Source: Austropuccinia psidii
Lineage: Eukaryota; Basidiomycota; Pucciniomycetes; Pucciniales; Sphaerophragmiaceae
Direction of reading: 5' to 3'
DNA length: 64,000 bases
NCBI GenBank assembly: GCA_023105745.1
Contig: JALGQZ010000001.1
Coordinates: forward strand, 47,987,662 to 48,051,661
This document shows positions 60,955 through 64,000 of this stretch, piece after piece (within the stretch, counting starts at the first letter, position 1; every line of letters begins with the position of its first letter). The notes beneath the pieces are model-generated. The model searched no databases. It was not told the origin of the DNA and was given only the letters and a program-made list of their open reading frames with translations. Both the position numbers and the translations under genes were made by a program.

Positions 60955-61115
60955 AATACTGGTTGGATTTCTGGGTTGAATTTAATTTGGCATAAGACCT
61001 TGGGTAGGAGTTCCCTGTTTGTAAGTCCTTTGCTGGTCATTTGATCCAGTAATTGGCTGTCTTCTTCCTCTGTGTCTTCTTGGCCAGTGTTCTGGTTGAT
61101 TTCTTGGGAATCCAA
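60417..61115 (-). CDS. ORF-b of element C1, overlapping ORF-a in the +1 frame
   Basis: This 232-codon open frame has an acidic N-terminus (DTEEEDSQLLDQM), a helical middle (FKLLQERAIRIKENQASIQAIE), a Ser/Pro-rich basic linker and a C-terminal helix (PFMKKLMDLVQEVHKSKK). It starts after TTTTCTCTTCTTAG, which looks like a 3' splice site, and it has no early ATG, so an upstream exon is likely. The middle and end are conserved in C2. It overlaps ORF-a in the same relative frame as in D1. Function is unknown. Confidence 0.65.
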   Translation of the reverse strand: MDSQEINQNTGQEDTEEEDSQLLDQMTSKGLTNRELLPKVLCQIKFNPEIQPVFWTDAAQVLQIHKLLKDLFTWSMDNKIFTMAASWAEVGITTQKICLKQMAWTELMTDMQGWKTNKNFKLLQERAIRIKENQASIQAIERSWHKEEPSQIQVPREMEEEVPSSPQQSSSSRPYKPKETSSKAPQPFHIVSNRRKGAQGRNKTSFKQWKKEADPFMKKLMDLVQEVHKSKK

Positions 61116-61449
61116 GATCTCTAAGAAGAGAAAATAATAGTAAAAAATAAGTAATATACTGTTTGTATATTATTATCAAATTTCGTCAAAATTATTGCAA
61201 TATACTGAAATAAAGAGGATTTGTACTCTTACTCTCAACAAAAATATTTGTAATATATATTTTTGGAGAAAAAATTCATATATGTAATATATGATGCTAT
61301 ATTATAAAAAAAATAATAATAGAAAATAAGACAATTTCAAAATTGTACTCACTGTTAGTAAAATACCTTGTAAATAACTGAATTTTTATGCCTAATTCAG
61401 TTCAAAACACGTCCAATAAGGTTGAAAGACCACAGCCAGGCCCCCAAAA
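61116..61449 (-). other. Leader and primer-binding site of C1
   Basis: TGGGGGCCTGGCTGTGGTC lies at 61446-61428 on the minus strand, three bases after the LTR end CTGACA. It is the primer-binding site. TGGGGGC would fit a tRNA with C discriminator (tRNA-Pro type). The rest of the leader is AT-rich with no gene. Confidence 0.65.
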
Positions 61450-62830
61450 TGTCAGGGTGAGTCTATATAGTAGCTATAAAATGTATATACAAGATAGTAT
61501 TATGACTGTGACACGTCAAAAAACAAATAAATTTAATTCTTCAGGTCCTACTGCTACGTGGTAACAGTGGTGATGAGTCTGTTGAGGACTTGGGTTGCAA
61601 TACGCTAATATCTTTGACTGTAAAGAAGAACTACAATAATTATGCTCTAATTATATCTTTAATAATTCTAAGGACACTACTGATGGATAACAGTTTTGTC
61701 ATGTAAGAAGATGGGTAAATAAGATAAGATATGATGGGTTTTCAAGGAAAAAACCCTTCTTTTTATATCTTTCAAGACTGTCAAGAGTTATTAACTCTTC
61801 ACACGTCAGAGGAGTGAAATCTTTTACTCCAATGATCAATCTGTGGTTCTGGATCATCAATTCTGACGTCAATAGAGGCAGAATTGTGGTTTTGGAACCA
61901 CAAATGATCATTCTGGATCAATACAGGGTGAAAAAACTTTTCACCTGCCACGTCAGCACTTGGATGACGTTGTTCTAGTGTCTGTATGATCAGTAATGAT
62001 GATTTTAGAGAGGTTATATCTTCCTAAGTATATTATTTTAAGTATGAGAGCAATACTGTTTGATACAAGTTTGATAAAGTCATGTATTGCTAGAAAAACC
62101 TTCCAGTCAAGATATCTCAGTCAGTTCTTAAGATATCAAGAAACCAAGAGCACAGAATTGAAGGGCTTAATGAGCTCTTCAATTTGGAAGATATCTGTAT
62201 TCTGATGATACAGTCTTGTAGGGCTTCATTAGCTCTACAGCTTGGTATATTACGCTGTACAGTTGTATGAGTGTATGCCAAAGATACAGGGGTTTGTTTA
62301 TATTGTTGTTTTTCAGAATATCTGTATTTTGGTTGTTAAACCTTTGAACCAAGATCCCTCAGTCAATTTGAGAGGTACAGAGGTCTAAGGTGTCTCAAAT
62401 TAAAGCTCTTGTTTAGATCTTTAATTTGGTTGTACTTTTGTACAGTTTTGTACAAGCCCTCTTTGACCTTCAGGGGGGTCTTGGTTTTAAAATAAAGGTC
62501 ATATGGTATCTCCAGTTGTGGTGGTATTACAGCAACATGGATGATACCATTGTGTAGCTCTCTATGTGAGCTTTAAGAAAAATATCATTTTGGTATAGAA
62601 TAACTTAAATATGCATAAGTTAGATGAGAGGTGAAAATAAGGGTTTTGACTTGTTTATTTTCTCCTAGGTTTCCTTATTCTGTTTGGATAAGGTTGGTGT
62701 TTAATTTAAGAGGAGTTTTTTCCTCTTATTTAGTACCTGTATTGACTATGTTTGTTCAATACTTGTCATACCATTATTTATGGTATGTTGGATGTCATGC
62801 TAGTGCTCTGTTTTGAGTCACAGGCTGACA
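61450..62830 (-). repeat. 5' LTR of element C1
   Basis: This 1381-bp copy has the same ends as the 3' LTR. It lacks about 125 bp that lie between the direct repeats TCTTCAATTTGG (42376-42387 and 42501-42512) in the 3' LTR. It is followed by TGATG (62831-62835), the right TSD of C1. Confidence 0.94.
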
Positions 62831-62835
62831 TGATG

Positions 62836-63476
62836 GGACGTTCACTTGGTAACCAAGTTTCCAAAGGATTTGTGTATATTAATTGGGCCATGATAAGCCA
62901 TGGATCCAAGCTTTAGAGATTTTCATTCCCAGAGGCCTGAGAAGCTGGGTACCCTCGCTCTCTTTGATATCTTTGTCACCTTTAGCTATTTTGACGTCAA
63001 AAATAGTAATTCAGGATTAAAGAATGATATCCACTTTGGTTGTAACAAATCTGTAGCTAAGAATAATATTTTTTAAAATGCCAAAAACATTCACAGCACA
63101 AATCTTGATATATATGAAACATGGGATTTCTCACATTCACATCATTTTGGCATTAAATTGAGAAAAACAAAAATTTCACAATTATTTTGTGGTATCAATG
63201 ATGTGGTGTTTAATTATTTTCTATATTATCACCTCATAGAGGTAATACAAGCTTACTAAATATATGAAGCTACCCTAGGTGAAATTTTGTTTAGAACCCA
63301 AATATGGCCTTCAATCCATGGATTTACTTACTCACAAAAACATTATTCATCTTTCCTTAAATGAAAAATGATTAGTTTTCGATATATGAATGACCTATGG
63401 GTTATGCATAGCTTAAAAGTTAATTTTATATTTATTTTGGCTTGTTTTGGTATGTAAAATATGCCTAAAGGCTCAC
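62836..63476 (-). repeat. LTR D3, second half
   Basis: After the TSD the LTR D sequence resumes (CTTGGTAACCAAGTT, as at 49458 and 59610) and runs to its end GGCTCACA at 63476. Joined to 40358-41649 it makes one LTR D of about 1.93 kb. The bases flanking the joined LTR (AAAAG and ATTGT) do not match, so its TSD is lost or the LTR arose by recombination between different copies. Confidence 0.9.
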
Positions 63477-64000
63477 AATTGTGTTCCTGGAGATGCCTTT
63501 GACAGTGTAAAAGTGGATTTTGGACTGTGCTAGCCAGACCATTGAGGAAAAAGCACTCAGGAAAGAAAATATAAAATTGCTGTGTAGGATCTAAGCCAAG
63601 ATGTTTAAAGATAGTACTGATATCTTTGGGTATATTGATCTTCAAGTTGAATTTCCATCCAAAGTGGGATTTAACACTCTTGATAAGAAGGTTAATTGAC
63701 GGTGGAGGATACCTGAAGCATTTTATGGGATATTATGGTTTAGAGGAAGAATTTTTGAGTTGGACAATGAAAGGTTTTGAGGTGATGGGCAGTGTTCCCA
63801 TGTGTATGGCTTCCAAAATTTGGAATCATGGATTTGGAAATTTTGAGGTTGCTGATCAGGTATATTTGGAATGAAAGTGTGAAAGAATTGATCCAATACA
63901 TTATTGTTGGCTACGTAAGGGGAATGAATTGGGTTGACTAGCATAGTGGATGAATTTTGTTGTACCTTGGGCTGGTTGGAGGTCCTTTCCTTTTCAATAT
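63477..64000 (-). pseudogene. N-terminal part of the Plavaka-like transposase relic
   Basis: On the minus strand it reads IFKHLGLDPTQQFYIFFPECFF near 63610-63540, followed by spaced cysteine and histidine residues (HCQRHLQEHNC). This is the LGL-x-P plus cysteine cluster found near the N-terminus of Plavaka/Tnp2-type fungal transposases. It runs off the window at 64000 and was originally continuous with 40357-40185 and 38426-36505. Stops and frameshifts are present. Confidence 0.65.

Larger units (their letters stand above)
41650..62830 (-). mobile_element. Complete but decayed Ty3/Gypsy element C1 with D1 nested inside
   Basis: Both LTRs are present (5' LTR 62830-61450, 3' LTR 43157-41650 on the minus strand), with termini TGTCAG...CTGACA. 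TGATG flanks the element on both sides (41645-41649 and 62831-62835). Its own sequence is about 9.1 kb; the remaining 12 kb is D1. Internal order is primer-binding site, ORF-b/ORF-a, gag (split at 60257/48171), protease, RT, RNase H, integrase and chromodomain-like tail. It landed in LTR D3. Confidence 0.95.

Noticed and set aside
40358..63476. LTR D3 as a solo LTR with target duplication
   Set aside because: The flanking five bases (AAAAG and ATTGT) do not match, so I do not claim a TSD.
1..64000. Host protein genes, tRNA, rRNA, CRISPR arrays
   Set aside because: None was recognised; every long ORF is explained by retroelement or transposase sequence.

Overview
This window looks like heterochromatic, transposon-saturated DNA of a filamentous fungus. 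I see no host gene, tRNA, rRNA or CRISPR array. Nearly everything is Ty3/Gypsy LTR retrotransposon with a chromodomain-like tail on Pol, plus one relic of a CACTA-like (Plavaka/Tnp2-type) transposase and one GC-rich DNA-transposon-like insertion. The AT-rich DNA, the Gag and Pol style, and the Plavaka relic suggest a basidiomycete, most likely a rust fungus. The Gag/Pol families remind me of Austropuccinia psidii. That is recognition from memory, not a search.

I sorted the LTR elements into families. Family A has LTRs of about 1.8 kb beginning TGTGAGCCTTAGAGG. Family B has LTRs of 1.75-1.96 kb beginning TGTGAGCCTTTGAGATATG. Family C has LTRs of 1.3-1.5 kb with ends TGTCAG...CTGACA. Family D has LTRs of about 1.9 kb beginning TGTGAGCCTTGAGGTA. 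F is a solo LTR. E is a decayed element close to D whose LTRs lie outside the window. Nesting is proved in several places by exact 5-bp target-site duplications (TSDs): C1 TGATG, D1 TCTGT, solo LTR A GTCCA, solo LTR D4 CCAAT, solo LTR F CCCTT.

Layout, left nest (1-33850): A1 (one open Gag-Pol frame, 1-4299, plus its 3' LTR) sits in an older LTR A' (6148-7602). A' sits in the RT of B (7603-12249), B in the gag of C2 (12250-19023), C2 in the protease of A2 (minus strand, 19024-25998), and A2 in the leader of E (25999-33850). Only the right half of each layer is visible; the left halves should lie upstream of base 1 in mirror order. E also carries a GC-rich DNA-transposon-like insertion (26267-27798) and an LTR B copy (30521-32324). 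A2 carries solo LTR F.

Right nest (33850-64000): E is cut by a Plavaka-like transposase relic (minus strand), itself cut by solo LTRs D4 and B3 and by LTR D3. D3 is split by element C1 (41650-62830). C1 is split by D1 (48172-60256), and D1 holds a solo LTR A (50182-51995).

The best preserved coding units are A1 Gag-Pol (fully open, but with a protease DPG motif), and D1 (intact Pol motifs, one TAA between PR and RT). The most interesting observation is a second long ORF (here ORF-b) that overlaps the N-terminal gag frame (ORF-a), always in the +1 frame, in copies of four families (A2, C1, D1, E). It looks like an overprinted accessory protein of these elements.
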